Source: Methylococcaceae bacterium
GTDB taxonomy: Bacteria > Pseudomonadota > Gammaproteobacteria > Methylococcales > Methylococcaceae
Direction of reading: 5' to 3'
Assembly (NCBI GenBank): GCA_012026715.1
Contig: VEPB01000299.1
Span: forward strand, 1 to 5,621
Length of the DNA: 5,621 nucleotides
Under the pieces are notes generated by a model, which made no database searches, was not told the origin of the DNA, and was given only the letters and a program-made list of their open reading frames with translations. Within the stretch, counting starts at the first letter, position 1. Each line of letters starts with the position of its first letter. Below, one piece after another: positions 5,348-5,621 of this stretch. Made by a program: the position numbers and the translations under genes.

Positions 5348-5621
5348 GTGTCTTTCGCCGAACTCCATTGTCTGAGCAACTTCAGCTTCCTGCGGGGCGC
5401 CTCGCATCCGGAGGAGTTGGTGGAACAGGCTGCTCGGCTGGGATACCGGGCGCTGGCGCTGACCGACGAATGCTCGTTGGCGGGCATCGTCCGTGCCCAT
5501 CAGGCGGCCAAGCAGCATGGCATCGCGCTGATCGTCGGCGGCGAATTCCGGCTCGACGACGGCCTCAAGTTTCTGTTATTGGCTCCGAATCGGCAGGCTT
5601 ATGGGCAATTGTCGAGGCTGA
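5348..5621 (+). CDS. dnaE2: DnaE2 (ImuC) error-prone DNA polymerase III alpha subunit, N-terminal part, cut by window edge
   Basis: The first 91 codons of a protein that would normally exceed 1000 residues; the rest lies beyond the right edge. This is the start of the PHP domain: SFAELHCLSNFSFLRGASHP (2-21), then LGYRALALTDECSLAGIVRA (31-50) and GIALIVGGEF (58-67). The wording LHCLSNFSFLRGASHPEELV and TDECSLAG is characteristic of DnaE2 rather than of replicative DnaE1, whose PHP opens with a LHxHSxYS-type motif. DnaE2 works with ImuA and ImuB in SOS-induced mutagenic translesion synthesis. The start is GTG, at 5348 or 5333 in the same frame; a TAG at 5306-5308 limits it upstream. 5348 gives the more usual N-terminus, but neither has a good ribosome-binding site. 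No imuA or imuB precedes it here, and no clear LexA box is seen. Confidence 0.92.
   Translation, partial: MSFAELHCLSNFSFLRGASHPEELVEQAARLGYRALALTDECSLAGIVRAHQAAKQHGIALIVGGEFRLDDGLKFLLLAPNRQAYGQLSRL

Noticed and set aside
1..5621. tRNA or rRNA genes, CRISPR arrays, insertion-sequence ends, toxin-antitoxin pairs
   Set aside because: No cloverleaf, regularly spaced repeat, transposase or paired short genes were found on either strand by eye.

Overview
The window is a high-GC bacterial chromosomal segment whose core is the front part of a pyrroloquinoline quinone (PQQ) biosynthesis operon. All complete genes lie on the minus strand, so they read from right to left. The gene set (pqqABCD, truD, a MoeB/ThiF-family enzyme, a DUF1640-type coiled-coil protein, dnaE2) suggests a proteobacterium. 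A gammaproteobacterial methanotroph of the Methylococcales is plausible, because PQQ serves methanol dehydrogenase there and DUF1640-like proteins are common there. That taxonomic placement is an inference from gene content and remembered protein style; no search was run.

Layout from right to left. At the right edge, on the plus strand, are the first 91 codons of an error-prone DNA polymerase (dnaE2/imuC) running out of the window. Divergent from it, across about 90 bases, is a 96-residue DUF1640-like coiled-coil membrane-anchored protein with a good sigma70-type promoter placed so close that the mRNA may be leaderless. Next is an unrecognised 212-residue protein with three predicted membrane segments, in a stretch of about 48% GC (hand count over 4201-4800) against about 63-70% in sampled lines of the flanking genes. 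Then come truD (tRNA pseudouridine-13 synthase) and a moeB-like adenylyltransferase, whose stop and start codons overlap. After a 133-base gap holding an inverted repeat and a probable promoter, the pqq genes begin: pqqA (24 codons, easily missed), a terminator-like hairpin, then pqqB, pqqC and pqqD, packed with a 7-base gap and an ATGA overlap. pqqE would be expected just beyond the left edge but is not visible.

How the genes work together. PqqA is the peptide substrate carrying the Glu and Tyr that become PQQ. PqqD is the chaperone that presents PqqA to the radical-SAM enzyme PqqE. PqqB acts as an iron-dependent hydroxylase on the processed intermediate, and PqqC performs the final ring closure and eight-electron oxidation. 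The hairpin after pqqA probably lets the substrate peptide be transcribed in excess over the enzymes. truD and the moeB-like gene appear to form a separate two-gene unit upstream. I found no wholly new system. The least explained element is the AT-rich membrane-protein gene between truD and the DUF1640-like gene.
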